From: Paracoccus laeviglucosivorans
Lineage (GTDB): Bacteria; Pseudomonadota; Alphaproteobacteria; Rhodobacterales; Rhodobacteraceae
NCBI RefSeq assembly: GCF_900182695.1
Contig: NZ_FXTK01000011.1
Span: 55,439 to 119,438 of the forward strand
Direction: 5' to 3'
Length of the DNA: 64,000 nt
Translations under genes and position numbers: made by a program
Notes under the pieces: generated by a model
What the model was told of the DNA's origin: nothing
The model's input: the letters and a program-made list of their open reading frames with translations, nothing else
Database searches by the model: none
Shown here: positions 24,060 to 33,815 of the stretch, piece after piece
Layout: each line of letters opens with the position of its first letter
Position numbering within the stretch: position 1 is the first letter of the stretch

Positions 24060-25160
24060 TTAGGACTTGCCCCAGTCGGCATCGCGCATCTCGCGCAGGC
24101 GGCTGGCGGTGCGTTCGAATTCGAACGCGCCTTCGCCCTCGGCATAAAGGCGTTCTGGGTCGTCCGCGCCGCTGGCGATCAGCCGCACCTTCGCCTCATA
24201 CAAGGCGTCGATCAGGGTGACGAAGCGTTTCGCCTCGTTATAGTTCGACTGGCTCAGCCGGGGCACGCCGTCGATGAACAGCAGATCCACCGCCTCGGCT
24301 ACGGCCAGATAATCCGCCGGACCCAAAGGTTTGCCGCACAGATCCCAGAAGCTGGCGCGGGCAATCCGCCCGACGCGCTGCGGGATCTCGACCTTGCGGC
24401 CCTTGATCTCCAGCACCAGGGGCGTCGGGGGGACACCGCCGGTTTCTTCGCGCCACAGCTTGTTCATCTGCGCGGTAGCCATGGCATCGGCGGGCGCAAA
24501 CCACACCTGACCGCCTTCCGCGCGGTCCTGACGGTGGTCGGTTGCGCTGGCCAGCTCCACTACTTCCATCCGCTCGCGGATCAGCGCGATAAAGGGCAGG
24601 AAAAGCTGGCGGTTCAGCCCGTTCTTATACAAATCCTCGGGGACGCGGTTCGAGGTGGTGACAATCGTTACCCCCTCCTCAAGCAGGATCTGGAACAGGC
24701 GGCCCACGATCATCGCATCCGCGATGTCGGTGATCTGCATTTCGTCAAAGCACAGCAGCCGGGTTTCCGCCGCGACCTTTTTGGCAACCGGGCGGACGGC
24801 ATCCTGTTCGCCGCGCTGGCGGGCAGCGTTCAGCCCGGCCTGAATTTCCTGCATGAATTCATGAAAATGCACCCGCCGCTTTTGCGGCATGGGGGCGGCA
24901 TCCATGATCAGGTCCATCAGCATCGACTTGCCGCGCCCGACCCCGCCCCAAAGATACAGCCCCTTGGGCGCGGGCGCGGCACTGGGTGCGCTGCCGATCA
25001 GGCGCGACAGCCAGCCCGATTTCGCAGGTGCCGCTGCGGGCGCGCTGGACAGGTCGCGCACCACGCGGTCCATTGCGGGCAAGACCCCGCGCTGCGCGGG
25101 ATCGGGTTCAAGCTGGCCTGCGCGGACGCGGCTTTCATACAGTTCGGATACGGTCGCCAT
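24060..25160 (-). CDS. zapE: Cell division ATPase ZapE (AFG1 family)
   Basis: 366 residues from the ATG at 25160 (AAGGGAAGG upstream). Walker A GGVGRGKSMLMDL (about 95-107), the alpha-helical FHEFMQEIQAGLN region, Walker B LLCFDEMQITDIADAM and sensor TTSNRVPEDLYKNGLNR follow in order. ZapE binds FtsZ and lowers its stability late in division in E. coli; mitochondrial AFG1 helps turn over membrane proteins. Convergent with folC, 9 bases apart. Confidence 0.93.
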   Translation of the reverse strand: MATVSELYESRVRAGQLEPDPAQRGVLPAMDRVVRDLSSAPAAAPAKSGWLSRLIGSAPSAAPAPKGLYLWGGVGRGKSMLMDLIMDAAPMPQKRRVHFHEFMQEIQAGLNAARQRGEQDAVRPVAKKVAAETRLLCFDEMQITDIADAMIVGRLFQILLEEGVTIVTTSNRVPEDLYKNGLNRQLFLPFIALIRERMEVVELASATDHRQDRAEGGQVWFAPADAMATAQMNKLWREETGGVPPTPLVLEIKGRKVEIPQRVGRIARASFWDLCGKPLGPADYLAVAEAVDLLFIDGVPRLSQSNYNEAKRFVTLIDALYEAKVRLIASGADDPERLYAEGEGAFEFERTASRLREMRDADWGKS

Positions 25161-25212
25161 GGCCTTCCCTTGCCAAATCAATCTGCCGCCCGCAAGGACC
25201 GGCCTTCAATCC

Positions 25213-26526
25213 TTAGCCAATGGCCTTGTTTCGCGTCTCGGTCCCGATCAGCAACGTGGTCAGCGCGGCCAGCAACAGCAGCCCCGCAAAGACCCCGATC
25301 GCCATGCCGAAACCTTTGGCCACCACCAGCCCCAGCAGCGATGGCGCCAGCACGCCCCCAAGCCGCGCGACCGCGCTTGCCGTGCCCATGCCTGTGCCGC
25401 GCAGCGCGGTTGGGTAAAGTTCGGGCGTAAAGGCGTATAGCGCGCCCCATGTGCCCAGCAAAGCAAAGCTCATCAGCATCAACGCAACCGCAATCAGCCA
25501 CGGGCTGGCCGCCAGCGTGAACAGCAGGCAGCCCCCCGCGCTCAGCAGCAGGAAAATCTGCAAGGTGCGCTTGCGGCCCCACGCCTCAACCCCATAGGCG
25601 GCCAGCGCATAGCCGGGGATCTGCGCCAAAGCCAGCAGCACCAGAAAGCCGTAGCCCCGCACGAAGCCGAAGCCCGTCTTGACCAGCTCGGACGGCAGCC
25701 AGACGAACACCCCGTAATAGGACAACGAAACCAGGAACCATGCCGCCAACACTGCAATGGTGCGGTTCAGCAGTTCCGGGCCAAAGATGCCCTGCCCCGA
25801 CTGAATCACGCCCGGCGCGACCAGTTCGACATGCGGCGGCAATTCGCGCCCGCCATTGGCGATCAGCACCCGGTCCACGATGCGCCGCGCGCCTTCGCCG
25901 TCGCCACGGCGCAGCAGGAACATCGGCGATTCCGGCACCCAAAGCCGCAGGAACACCCCGATCAGCGCAGGCAGTGCCGCGACGGCAAAGACCCAGCGCC
26001 ACGGCTCGGTCGCGCCCAGCAGATGCGCAGCCCAGGCGGTCAGCGCGATGACGATGGTGCCGATGGCCCAGAACCCCTCAAGCCAGACCAGCCAGCGCCC
26101 GCGATTCCGGGGTGGCAGGAATTCCGCCATCATCGCGTAATCGACCGGCAGCGTGCCGCCGACCGCCATGCCGGTCAAAAAGCGCAGCACCAGCAACATC
26201 TCGAAATTGGGCGCGAAAACCGAAGCGAGGCCGAAAAACGCATCGCAGGTCACCGTCAGCAGCAGCACATTGCGCCGCCCGATCCGGTCCGCGATCCGGC
26301 CAAACACCGCCGCCCCCACGAACATGCCCAGAAAGAACAGCGTCCCGGCCTGCAGGGCCTGCGGCACGGTCAGCCCGAAACTGGCCGCGATCGAGGCGGC
26401 GGCAAAGCCGATTGCGATGACCTGCATCGCGTCCGCCGCCCAGACCAACCCGAAGATCCCCAAAAGCCGTTTCTGAAACCGGCCCGCGCCGCCGGTGGCC
26501 AGCGCCTCGTCAATGGTCATCTGCAT
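25213..26526 (-). CDS. MFS transporter (metabolite:H+ symporter-like)
   Basis: 437 residues from the ATG at 26526 (AAAGGA 7-8 bases upstream). Twelve membrane segments can be traced. The MFS signature after TM2, FGRIADRIGRRNVLL, is intact, and the matching loop in the second half (AYGVEAWGRKRTLQIFLL) is also present. The N-terminal part (MQMTIDEALATGGAGRFQKRLLGIFGLVWAADAMQV) resembles sugar- and aromatic-acid-type MFS carriers (for example niacin or benzoate transporters). The substrate cannot be told from sequence alone. Confidence 0.88.
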   Translation of the reverse strand: MQMTIDEALATGGAGRFQKRLLGIFGLVWAADAMQVIAIGFAAASIAASFGLTVPQALQAGTLFFLGMFVGAAVFGRIADRIGRRNVLLLTVTCDAFFGLASVFAPNFEMLLVLRFLTGMAVGGTLPVDYAMMAEFLPPRNRGRWLVWLEGFWAIGTIVIALTAWAAHLLGATEPWRWVFAVAALPALIGVFLRLWVPESPMFLLRRGDGEGARRIVDRVLIANGGRELPPHVELVAPGVIQSGQGIFGPELLNRTIAVLAAWFLVSLSYYGVFVWLPSELVKTGFGFVRGYGFLVLLALAQIPGYALAAYGVEAWGRKRTLQIFLLLSAGGCLLFTLAASPWLIAVALMLMSFALLGTWGALYAFTPELYPTALRGTGMGTASAVARLGGVLAPSLLGLVVAKGFGMAIGVFAGLLLLAALTTLLIGTETRNKAIG

Positions 26527-26625
26527 GGGAAAATCCTTTGCCCCCGCGTTCGGCGCCATTTGCCCATAAGCGGCGCGGCTGTGCAACTGCTTGCCCTGAC
26601 GGTGCAAAACGTGGATTTTGCGCGG

Positions 26626-26982
26626 ATGACGCAAGGCACGCAGGAACAGCCCGATACCGCCAGTCCCGCACGGGTCTGGCTGGCGCTTGCGCTGGCCCTG
26701 TTGGTCGCGCTGCTGCCCGGCCCACAAGCGGCCGAAATCCAGGGCCAGACATGGCTGACCTCTGTGACCCCGGCCCTGACGGCGCATCAGGGTCGCGAAT
26801 TCGTCGCCCGCAAGGATGTCGTCCAGATCCGCCCGCTGATTGCGACGGACATCCTGCCACCGGGCATCGCACTGCCCCCACCGCGTCTCAGCGGCAGCGT
26901 CGCCTATGCACGAGTCGCGCGGCCCTGCGCCGCATCGCGCCAGATCGCGCCCTGCGCCCGCGCACCCCCGTCCCTGACCTGA
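26626..26982 (+). CDS. Hypothetical exported protein
   Basis: 118 residues from the ATG at 26626. A hydrophobic stretch (VWLALALALLVALLPGPQAA, about residues 18-37) with a small-residue end looks like a signal peptide cleaved near AAEI. The mature part is short, with several prolines and two cysteines near the C-terminus (RPCAASRQIAPCARA). An in-frame GTG at 26581 is an alternative start. No family recognised; divergent from the MFS gene. Confidence 0.5.
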   Translation: MTQGTQEQPDTASPARVWLALALALLVALLPGPQAAEIQGQTWLTSVTPALTAHQGREFVARKDVVQIRPLIATDILPPGIALPPPRLSGSVAYARVARPCAASRQIAPCARAPPSLT

Positions 26983-27026
26983 ACCGTTTCGACTCCAAGA
27001 TACTTGCGTTCAGACAAGGACGACAG

Positions 27027-27206
27027 ATGACGACGCATGACGAAAAACCCGCAGGCCGGGGCGATAGCCCATTTTCCGAAACTGATCCCAAGATCATCCC
27101 GCCACCCAAGCAGAGCCATACCGGCAAGCGCGTCGCGCTGAATTGGCTGATCATGATCGGCGGCTTTTGCGCCATTGCTGTTGGCGCACAATTCCTGATC
27201 GGATGA
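27027..27206 (+). CDS. Small single-helix membrane protein
   Basis: 59 residues with a good AAGGA six bases before the ATG. The first 38 residues are hydrophilic with PKIIPPPKQSHTGKR; the last 20 (LNWLIMIGGFCAIAVGAQFLI) are one membrane helix. Follows the exported protein gene in the same direction. No known function. Confidence 0.6.
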   Translation: MTTHDEKPAGRGDSPFSETDPKIIPPPKQSHTGKRVALNWLIMIGGFCAIAVGAQFLIG

Positions 27207-27356
27207 CCCGGATGGGGCGGCCATGCGCCGCCCCGAAATCGCTGACGGATAGCGAAACGCTTATGCGCGACCCTTGGCGTTTTCTGGTGGCAAGCATCCG
27301 CGAAATCGCACCGACTTGACCGCTTTGGACCGACAAAAGGCAGGCGCTTGAATGGG

Positions 27357-27390
27357 AAAGGCCGCGCGGTATGGCAACCGCGCGGCCTTT
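27357..27390 (-). terminator. Terminator of the tRNA-Thr gene
   Basis: A perfect 14-base-pair stem AAAGGCCGCGCGGT (27357-27370) / ACCGCGCGGCCTTT (27377-27390) with a six-base loop, starting 15 bases after the tRNA 3' end on the minus strand and ending in TTT. It is symmetrical and could also stop plus-strand transcription. The rest of the 199-base gap (27207-27405) shows nothing else. Confidence 0.75.
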
Positions 27391-27405
27391 TATCCAGAAG
27401 CGAAA

Positions 27406-27481
27406 TGGTGCCGGTGAAGGGACTCGAACCCCCGACCCCATCATTACGAATGACGTGCTCTACCAGCTGAGCTACACCGGC
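27406..27481 (-). tRNA. tRNA-Thr (anticodon CGT)
   Basis: A 76-base cloverleaf on the minus strand: acceptor GCCGGTG/CACCGGC, D stem GCTC/GAGC, anticodon stem CGTCA/TGATG around loop TTCGTAA, T arm GGGGG-TTCGAGT-CCCTT (one G-T pair), and encoded CCA at 27406-27408. Reads ACG codons. Confidence 0.95.
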
Positions 27482-27541
27482 ATCTCGCTTATGTGCCGCG
27501 CCGGATAGCAGGTTACAGCGCGGGCGAAAAGGGGGGAGGCG

Positions 27542-29293
27542 CTATTTTTTAGCGCCGCCCGCCACTTCATCTTCGGGCGGTTCGACATCGGGACGCACGG
27601 GCACAATATCGGCTGCGTCCACGATCTGCGATTTTGCCGCGACCGGGGCGGGTTTCGGGGCGGGATGCACCACCTCGACCGGCTCGGGATCGGTTACGGT
27701 CATCGCCGGTTCGCTGTCATGCGCGGCCGGTTTTGCGCGGGCATAGTCCGACTCGCGCGGGACCATGCCGGGGGCCACATCGGCCACGTCGGGCGTCTTG
27801 ACGCGCGGCGGTTCGGGCACAGGCGCGGGTGTCGGAGCAGACCGTTCGATCATGCCTGGCGCGGCATCGCGGATGGCAGGCGCAGGCGCAGGACCCGCCT
27901 CGGTCGGCCGGTCGCCGACCAGCAGCGGCAGCATTTCGACCCCGTTCGGAACGATGCCCGAGGATGCCGTGGCACGGTCTGGTTCCCGCCATGTCAGCGT
28001 GTCGAACCCACCGCAGCTGTCGCAGACGGGGGCCCAATCGGCCATGACATTATGGCATTTGTCGCAGACCCATTGCGGGCCACGACTGGCGACCAGCGCC
28101 TTGGCCAGAATGCCGCGCACGACCGTATCCGCCGCCCCCTCGCCGCGTTCGACGGCGGCAAGGATGGACAGCGACCGCACGGTCGGATGCTTTTCGGCCA
28201 GATTACCCAATGCGCGGCGCGCGCCGGGGAAATCTTCGGCGGCCAGCATCAGTTCGGCGTTCAGCAGCTTGGCTTCTTCGTGATCGGGGTTCTTGCGGAT
28301 CAGATCCTCGAAACGGCGCAAGCGGGCGGCAGGCGTCTCATCGGGCACGATTTCGGCATAGGTCGCCGCGATCGAGGGATGGGGCCGCACGCTCCAGGTC
28401 TTTTGCAGGACGCGGCTGGCGCTGCGGTAATCCTTTTGCGCGATATAGCTGCGCGCGGCCAGAACGGCAGCCGGGATCAGGTCCGGGCTGGCGCGGTTGG
28501 CCGAAATCGCGGCCTCGCGTGCGCTGATCGAATTGCCTTCGGCCAGAATTTCGGATGCTTCTTTCAATGCCAGCACCGCGTCGCGGCGGATATGCACGTC
28601 CTGCGGCAAAAGCCCCTGCTTGCGCTTATCCTTCAGCACGCCCCGCGCGCCCTTCCAATCCCCTTGAGAGGTTTGCAACTGCAGCAGCGTGTCCTGCACC
28701 TCGGCATGTTTCGGCTTCAGCGCATAGGCTTTCTCGGCCAGCTTCAGCGCGGTGGCGGTATCGCCATCGGCCAGCTTCTGCCGCATCAGGCCACGAACGC
28801 CGACGAAACGGGTGCGGTCATCGGACAGCAGGCGGCGATAGACCTCAGCGGCCTTGCGATGATCGCCCGCCACTTCGGCAGCCTGCGCGGCCAGAAGGTC
28901 GGTGACATGCGGTTTGTCCAGAAACTTCGCGGCCTTCGCCGCCTTGTCCTGTGCCAGCCGCCCCTCGCCCGAGGCGACGGCAAGCATCCCTTCGGACAGC
29001 GCGTCGTAGCCTTTACGCTCGCGCGAGCGGTCGAAGTAACGATTGATCGAGGTCTGGTCGCCCGCGACAAACCGCAGGAAGGCGACAAGGATGCCGACCA
29101 GCTTGAACAGCAGCCAGCCGATCACGAACAGCACCACAAGTCCGATCAGCGCCTGCAACGGCCCCAGCGAATATTCGACGCCGCCATAGACCACGCGCAG
29201 CGCGTGACCGTATTCGGCAAGCTGCGCCGCGCCAAGGGTGATCGCCAGAACGACCGCGAAAAAGATCAGGATTTTCAAAGCTGAAAGCAGCAT
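27542..29293 (-). CDS. hemY: HemY-type membrane TPR protein
   Basis: 583 residues. Two membrane segments at the N-terminus (about 4-24 and 45-75) are followed by a long TPR-type helical region (about 90-390), which fits the alphaproteobacterial/enterobacterial HemY family linked to late heme synthesis. A C-terminal zinc ribbon follows, WVCDKCHNVMADWAPVCDSCGG (about 412-433), and then an acidic, proline-rich tail of about 140 residues. The name HemY for this family should not be confused with the protoporphyrinogen oxidase of Bacillus. Lies 10 bases after the mitofilin-like gene in the same direction. Confidence 0.88.
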   Translation of the reverse strand: MLLSALKILIFFAVVLAITLGAAQLAEYGHALRVVYGGVEYSLGPLQALIGLVVLFVIGWLLFKLVGILVAFLRFVAGDQTSINRYFDRSRERKGYDALSEGMLAVASGEGRLAQDKAAKAAKFLDKPHVTDLLAAQAAEVAGDHRKAAEVYRRLLSDDRTRFVGVRGLMRQKLADGDTATALKLAEKAYALKPKHAEVQDTLLQLQTSQGDWKGARGVLKDKRKQGLLPQDVHIRRDAVLALKEASEILAEGNSISAREAAISANRASPDLIPAAVLAARSYIAQKDYRSASRVLQKTWSVRPHPSIAATYAEIVPDETPAARLRRFEDLIRKNPDHEEAKLLNAELMLAAEDFPGARRALGNLAEKHPTVRSLSILAAVERGEGAADTVVRGILAKALVASRGPQWVCDKCHNVMADWAPVCDSCGGFDTLTWREPDRATASSGIVPNGVEMLPLLVGDRPTEAGPAPAPAIRDAAPGMIERSAPTPAPVPEPPRVKTPDVADVAPGMVPRESDYARAKPAAHDSEPAMTVTDPEPVEVVHPAPKPAPVAAKSQIVDAADIVPVRPDVEPPEDEVAGGAKK

Positions 29294-29303
29294 GGCCCGC
29301 CCC

Positions 29304-30701
29304 TTACCTGCTGCCCGAAACCAGCGCGTTCAGCGCGGCATTGGCATCGACCCAGACCTGTGCCCGCCCGGTCCATTGCGCCATGGCCTGCTGGCCGGCC
29401 TGCGGCAGAGCTGCGATTTCGGTCATCGCACCCTGAATATTGCCCGCCTCGACCGCCGCATTGGCGCGCGACAGGACAGCATCGGGATCAGTTCCGTCGC
29501 GCGGTTCAACGGAACGCGCGCCGGTCTGCACACGCAAGAAGTCACCGACCGCGCTCATCACGCCGCCATTCGCCGGCTGCGCCTCGATCGAGGCGCGAAG
29601 CCCTTCGCGGGCGGCTGCGGGGAATTCGGCGCGAAGCTGGTCCAGACGCGGCACGTCGCCGGTCAGGACAGCAGGAACTTCGATGCCCGCGCCGGTCAGA
29701 TCGGCCAGCGCCTGATCGCGGGGCGCGCCGCCTTCGATCGCCGATTGCAGTGCGGCTGCGGCGCTGGCGGCCTGGGCGCGGCGGTTTGCATCCTCGGTGG
29801 TTTTCTGCAGCTCCTCGGCCTGGCTGGCCAATGTCTGCACCTGCTGGGCGGTCGCGGGATCGACCGCCGGACGCGCTGCCAGCTCGTCGATACGCGATTG
29901 CTGCTCGTTCAGCCGCGCGGCCAGCGCGTCGAATTCGGCCTGCGACGGACCTGCGGGCGCGGCTGCGACCGGTGCTGGCGTTTGCGTCGCGGCATCCGCA
30001 GGCGCACCGGGTTGCTGCGCCATGCGGTTGGTCAGGTCGGCCACGCCCTGCTCCAGCGCGGTGATCTTGTCGGTGACTTCGGCAGGGACGCCCGCCGGCG
30101 CGGCAGCGGCAGGCGCCGAGTCAGCCAGCGCCTGACGTGCGGCATCGGCCCCCGCATCGGCGGCACGGCTGCTCAGCGCCTCGGCCTGAGCCGAGATTTC
30201 GGCGCGGGCAGCTTCGGTCCCGGCACTGCGGGCGGCGTCAAGCTGCTCCTCGGGCGACACGGCCTCGACCGCGCCGGGGCGTAGCGGTGGCGGCAGATGC
30301 GGGATAGCCCAATAGGTTGCAGCGGCACCCAGACCAGCGGCGACCAGACCACCAAGGAAGGTCGGCATGAAACCGCCTTTACGGACCTCGACGCGCGTTT
30401 CTACCGTGCGCGTGACGGGCTCGGGACGGGGTTCGGCCTTGGTTTCGGGCTTGCTGACGGCGGGGACGGGGGTTGCCTGGGCGGCGGTATCGCTGCGTTT
30501 GGCGGCGGCGGGGTGGCCGGACACGGGCTTGCCCACCAGCGTCGATTCGATTTGCGGCTTAGCCGCAGGTGCCTCCGTCGCGGCATCCTTGGCGGTGTCA
30601 GCCGCGCGGTTTTCAATGGCAGCGCCGGTCACGGGCTGCTTTTTCTTATCGGTTCCGGGGGTTGCAGGGGCGTCGCTGGAGGTCATGTCTTGCTCGTTCA
30701 C
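29304..30701 (-). CDS. Mitofilin (Mic60)-like inner membrane protein
   Basis: 465 residues. A hydrophilic, Pro/Ala/Lys-rich N-terminus (1-108) is followed by one membrane helix (about 111-133), then a long stretch of predicted coiled coil (about 140-330) and a helical C-terminal domain ending in MAQWTGRAQVWVDANAALNALVSG. In alphaproteobacteria the ancestral Mic60, which bends inner membranes as its mitochondrial relative does at cristae junctions, is encoded exactly between hemD and hemY, as here. The layout and order are seen; the membrane-shaping role is taken from that known family. Confidence 0.75.
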   Translation of the reverse strand: MNEQDMTSSDAPATPGTDKKKQPVTGAAIENRAADTAKDAATEAPAAKPQIESTLVGKPVSGHPAAAKRSDTAAQATPVPAVSKPETKAEPRPEPVTRTVETRVEVRKGGFMPTFLGGLVAAGLGAAATYWAIPHLPPPLRPGAVEAVSPEEQLDAARSAGTEAARAEISAQAEALSSRAADAGADAARQALADSAPAAAAPAGVPAEVTDKITALEQGVADLTNRMAQQPGAPADAATQTPAPVAAAPAGPSQAEFDALAARLNEQQSRIDELAARPAVDPATAQQVQTLASQAEELQKTTEDANRRAQAASAAAALQSAIEGGAPRDQALADLTGAGIEVPAVLTGDVPRLDQLRAEFPAAAREGLRASIEAQPANGGVMSAVGDFLRVQTGARSVEPRDGTDPDAVLSRANAAVEAGNIQGAMTEIAALPQAGQQAMAQWTGRAQVWVDANAALNALVSGSR

Positions 30702-30805
30702 TATAAATCCCCGTTCCGTTTCAGCCTTATGGCGCGGATATCGCGACGATGGCGCGACAGCCGATCATGCCCTTTTGCGCAGTCTAGTCGGGGCATTCAG
30801 GCGTC

Positions 30806-31480
30806 TCAACCCGTCCTGTCGGTGGATCGTTCCGCCGCCAGCAAGCTTTCGATCGCCGCCTGCACGCCCGAAGCATCCGGCACCCGCGCCACCGCCACAC
30901 GCGCCGCGCGAAGATGCCACGCATCCCGCGCCGCCGCACTGATCGGCGCAAGCCATAGCGGCCCCCGCGCATCCCGTGCCGCATCCGCCAGCAACCGCGC
31001 CGAGCGGGGCGAAAAAAGCGGCAGGATCACCGCCTCGGACCCCGACAGCAGATCGACCGCCTGCGCCGACAAAGGCTGCGGCAATTGGTCATAGACGACG
31101 ACCCCCGGCACGGGCAAATCCGCCGCGACATGCGCGCCATGCGGATGCAGCCAGCCGGGACCAAGCCCTTGCAGCAGGGGCAGCATCCGCGCCGCATCCC
31201 CCGGCCCCTCGGTCACGTCGAAACCGGCGGCGCGGGCGGCCTTGGCGGTGGCCGGACCCACGCAGATCGCGGGGCGTCCCCTGCCCGGCCCCGCCGCAGG
31301 GATCGCGTTCACCGAAGTCAGCACCAACCCCTGCGCATTGCGCAGCAAATCCGCGTCATGCGCCACCGGCACGATGCGCAGGATCGGAGAGATGACGACA
31401 TCCAGCCCCAGCCCCGCCACCCGCGCGGCAAAGCGTTCTGCGGCCCTTTGCGGGCGGGTCAGCAAAAGGCTGGGCGGCAT
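30806..31480 (-). CDS. hemD: Uroporphyrinogen-III synthase
   Basis: 224 residues. It closes hydroxymethylbilane to uroporphyrinogen III with inversion of ring D. Sequence identity in this family is weak, but LLTRPQRAAERFAARVAGLGLDVVISPIL at the start, LVLTSVNAI, AICVGPATAKAARAAGFDV and the later VILPLFSPRSARLLA are the usual landmarks. First gene of the hemD-mitofilin-hemY run, divergent from tsaD. Confidence 0.88.
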   Translation of the reverse strand: MPPSLLLTRPQRAAERFAARVAGLGLDVVISPILRIVPVAHDADLLRNAQGLVLTSVNAIPAAGPGRGRPAICVGPATAKAARAAGFDVTEGPGDAARMLPLLQGLGPGWLHPHGAHVAADLPVPGVVVYDQLPQPLSAQAVDLLSGSEAVILPLFSPRSARLLADAARDARGPLWLAPISAAARDAWHLRAARVAVARVPDASGVQAAIESLLAAERSTDRTG

Positions 31481-31543
31481 GGCATTCGGCCCCTTTGGGT
31501 GCTAGTGCATCATGCCTAGGCGCGCATTGATCCAAGGACAAGC

Positions 31544-32608
31544 ATGGCACTGACCTTTCTGGGCATAGAAAGCAGCTGCGACGATACGGCGGCGGCAGTC
31601 GTGCGCGAGGATGGCACCATCCTCGCCTCGGTCGTGGCCGGGCAGACGGCGCTGCATGCCGATTTCGGCGGCGTCGTGCCGGAAATCGCCGCCCGCGCCC
31701 ATGCCGAAAAGCTGGATCTGTGCGTCGAGGAGGCGCTGCGCGAAGCCCGGCTTGGCCTTGCCGATCTGGACGGGATCGCGGTGACCGCGGGTCCGGGGTT
31801 GATCGGCGGCGTGCTGGCGGGCGTGATGCTGGCCAAGGGGCTGGCCGTGGGTTCGGGCCTGCCGCTGGTCGGCGTGAACCACCTTGCGGGCCACGCGCTG
31901 ACGCCGCGCCTGACTGATGGCGTGGCCTATCCCTATCTGATGCTGCTGGTTTCGGGCGGGCATTGTCAGTTCCTGTCGGTTTCCGGCCCGCAGGATTTCA
32001 CCCGCCTTGGCGGCACCATCGACGACGCGCCCGGCGAAGCGTTCGACAAGGTGGCAAAGCTTCTGGGCCTGCCACAACCCGGTGGCCCCTCGGTCGAGGC
32101 GGCGGCGCAGGCGGGCGATCCCCGGCGCTTTGCCTTTCCGCGCCCGTTGCTGGACCGCCCCGGCTGTGACCTGAGCTTCTCGGGCCTGAAAACCGCCGTG
32201 CTGCGTCAGCGCGACGAACTGGCCGCCGCGCAGGGCGGCCTGCACGAACAGGACCGCAACGACATCTGCGCGGGCTTTCAGGCCGCAGTCGCTGCCGTTC
32301 TGGCCGAAAAGACCCGCCGCGCCCTGATCCAGACCGCAGCGCCCGTGCTGGCCGTGGCGGGCGGTGTCGCCGCAAACCAGACCCTGCGCGCGGCATTGCA
32401 GGATGTGGCGGCAGCGGCGGGGGCCGAATTCCTTGCGCCCCCCCTGCGCCTTTGCACCGACAATGCCGCGATGATCGCATGGGCCGGGATCGAGGCTTAC
32501 AACGCAGGCCAGCGCGACGGCATGGACCTTGCCGCCCGCCCCCGCTGGCCGCTGGACCAGACCGCCGCCCCCATGCTGGGCGCAGGCAAGCGCGGGGCCA
32601 AGGCATGA
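31544..32608 (+). CDS. tsaD: tRNA N6-adenosine threonylcarbamoyltransferase
   Basis: 354 residues. It transfers threonylcarbamoyl to A37 of tRNAs reading ANN codons. The ASKHA ATPase fold shows [14 protein letters not shown] at the N-terminus, the metal-binding NHLAGHALT motif (about 108-116), [11 protein letters not shown], and a last aspartate in [13 protein letters not shown]. Needs TsaB and TsaE, not in the window. Overlaps gpsA by four bases. Confidence 0.96.
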   Translation: MALTFLGIESSCDDTAAAVVREDGTILASVVAGQTALHADFGGVVPEIAARAHAEKLDLCVEEALREARLGLADLDGIAVTAGPGLIGGVLAGVMLAKGLAVGSGLPLVGVNHLAGHALTPRLTDGVAYPYLMLLVSGGHCQFLSVSGPQDFTRLGGTIDDAPGEAFDKVAKLLGLPQPGGPSVEAAAQAGDPRRFAFPRPLLDRPGCDLSFSGLKTAVLRQRDELAAAQGGLHEQDRNDICAGFQAAVAAVLAEKTRRALIQTAAPVLAVAGGVAANQTLRAALQDVAAAAGAEFLAPPLRLCTDNAAMIAWAGIEAYNAGQRDGMDLAARPRWPLDQTAAPMLGAGKRGAKA

Positions 32609-33543
32609 GCGTTTCCGTCATCGGGGCGGGTGCCTTTGGCACGGCGCTGGCCGTGGTTCTGGCGGCGAAGGGTCCGGTCACGCTATGGGGCCGCGACGTG
32701 GCTTGGCGGGGGGAAAACCCCCGCCTGCCCGGTGTGGTGCTGCCCAACACGCTGCGCCCGACCGACCGGCTTGATGATGCGCTGGCCGAAACGGTGCTGC
32801 TGGCCTTGCCCGCGCAGGTTCTGGGCGGATTTCTGGCGCAGCACGGTGCGATGCTGGACGGGCGCAACCTGATCAGCTGCGCCAAGGGGATCGACCTGCA
32901 AACGCTGCAAGGTCCGTCTGCCCTGATCCGCGGGGCCTGTCCCGATGCCACGGTGGCGGTGCTGACCGGACCCAGCTTTGCCGCCGACATCGCGCGCGGC
33001 CTGCCCACGGCACTGACCCTGGCCTGCGAGGACGCGGATGCCGCAGAGGCATTGCAAGCACAGCTTTCGACGGGGGCGCTGCGGCTTTACCGCTCGACCG
33101 ATGTGACGGGTGCGGAATTCGGCGGCGCGTTGAAGAATGTCATCGCCATCGCGGCGGGGGCGGCCATCGGCGCGGGCTATGGCGACAGCGCACGGGCCAG
33201 CGTCATCACGCGCGGCTTTGCCGAAATGACGCGGCTTGCCACTGCCCTTGGCGCACGCCCCGAAACATTGACCGGCCTTTCCGGGCTGGGCGATCTGGTG
33301 TTGACCTCAACCTCGGAACAGTCGCGCAATTTCCGCTTTGGGCTGGCGCTGGGGCATGGGCGCGACTTTGGCGCGGGCACCACGGTCGAAGGTGCCGCGA
33401 CCGCCCGCGCCGTTGCCGCGCTGGCGCCGCAGCTTGGCGTCGATCTTCCCATATCCCAGCTGGTTGCAGGACTTGCCCAAGGCCACATCGCCATGGAACA
33501 TGCGCTGGATATTTTGCTGAACCGCCCCCTGAAGGAGGAATGA
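32605..33543 (+). CDS. gpsA: Glycerol-3-phosphate dehydrogenase [NAD(P)+]
   Basis: 312 residues from the ATG at 32605 (overlaps tsaD stop, ATGA). It reduces dihydroxyacetone phosphate to sn-glycerol 3-phosphate for phospholipids. N-terminal Rossmann motif [31 protein letters not shown]; the catalytic lysine in [13 protein letters not shown]; and [20 protein letters not shown]. The tsaD-gpsA pairing is common in alphaproteobacteria. Confidence 0.95.
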   Translation: MSVSVIGAGAFGTALAVVLAAKGPVTLWGRDVAWRGENPRLPGVVLPNTLRPTDRLDDALAETVLLALPAQVLGGFLAQHGAMLDGRNLISCAKGIDLQTLQGPSALIRGACPDATVAVLTGPSFAADIARGLPTALTLACEDADAAEALQAQLSTGALRLYRSTDVTGAEFGGALKNVIAIAAGAAIGAGYGDSARASVITRGFAEMTRLATALGARPETLTGLSGLGDLVLTSTSEQSRNFRFGLALGHGRDFGAGTTVEGAATARAVAALAPQLGVDLPISQLVAGLAQGHIAMEHALDILLNRPLKEE

Positions 33544-33815
33544 TGCCGCTTTTCGCTGTGATCTGCCGTGACAAACCCGGCCAGCTGCAAACCCGTCTGG
33601 ACACGCGCGACGCGCATCTGGCCTTTCTGAAATCGACCGACGCCCTGCGCATGGCCGGTCCGCTGCTTGAAGAGGGCGAGATGCGCGGCTCGCTTCTGGT
33701 CGTGGAATTCGACGATCTCGCCTCGGCCCAAGGCTGGGCGGCGGGCGACCCCTACAAGGCGGCGGGTCTGTTCCAATCGGCCGAAGTGATCGAGTGGAAA
33801 AAGGTGATCGGCTGA
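33543..33815 (+). CDS. YciI family protein
   Basis: 90 residues from the ATG at 33543, with AGGAGG just upstream and a TGATG overlap with gpsA. A ferredoxin-like alpha+beta fold of the YciI family: conserved R-H-L region DTRDAHLAFLKSTDALRMAGPLL, catalytic-type His/Asp, and VVEFDDLASAQGWAAGDPY. Biochemical role in most members is unknown; some act as small dehydrochlorinases or dioxygenase-like enzymes. Part of the tsaD-gpsA operon. Confidence 0.88.
   Translation: MPLFAVICRDKPGQLQTRLDTRDAHLAFLKSTDALRMAGPLLEEGEMRGSLLVVEFDDLASAQGWAAGDPYKAAGLFQSAEVIEWKKVIG

Noticed and set aside
27665..29284. 539-codon plus-strand frame
   Set aside because: Antisense of hemY; no family features, composition typical of a shadow.
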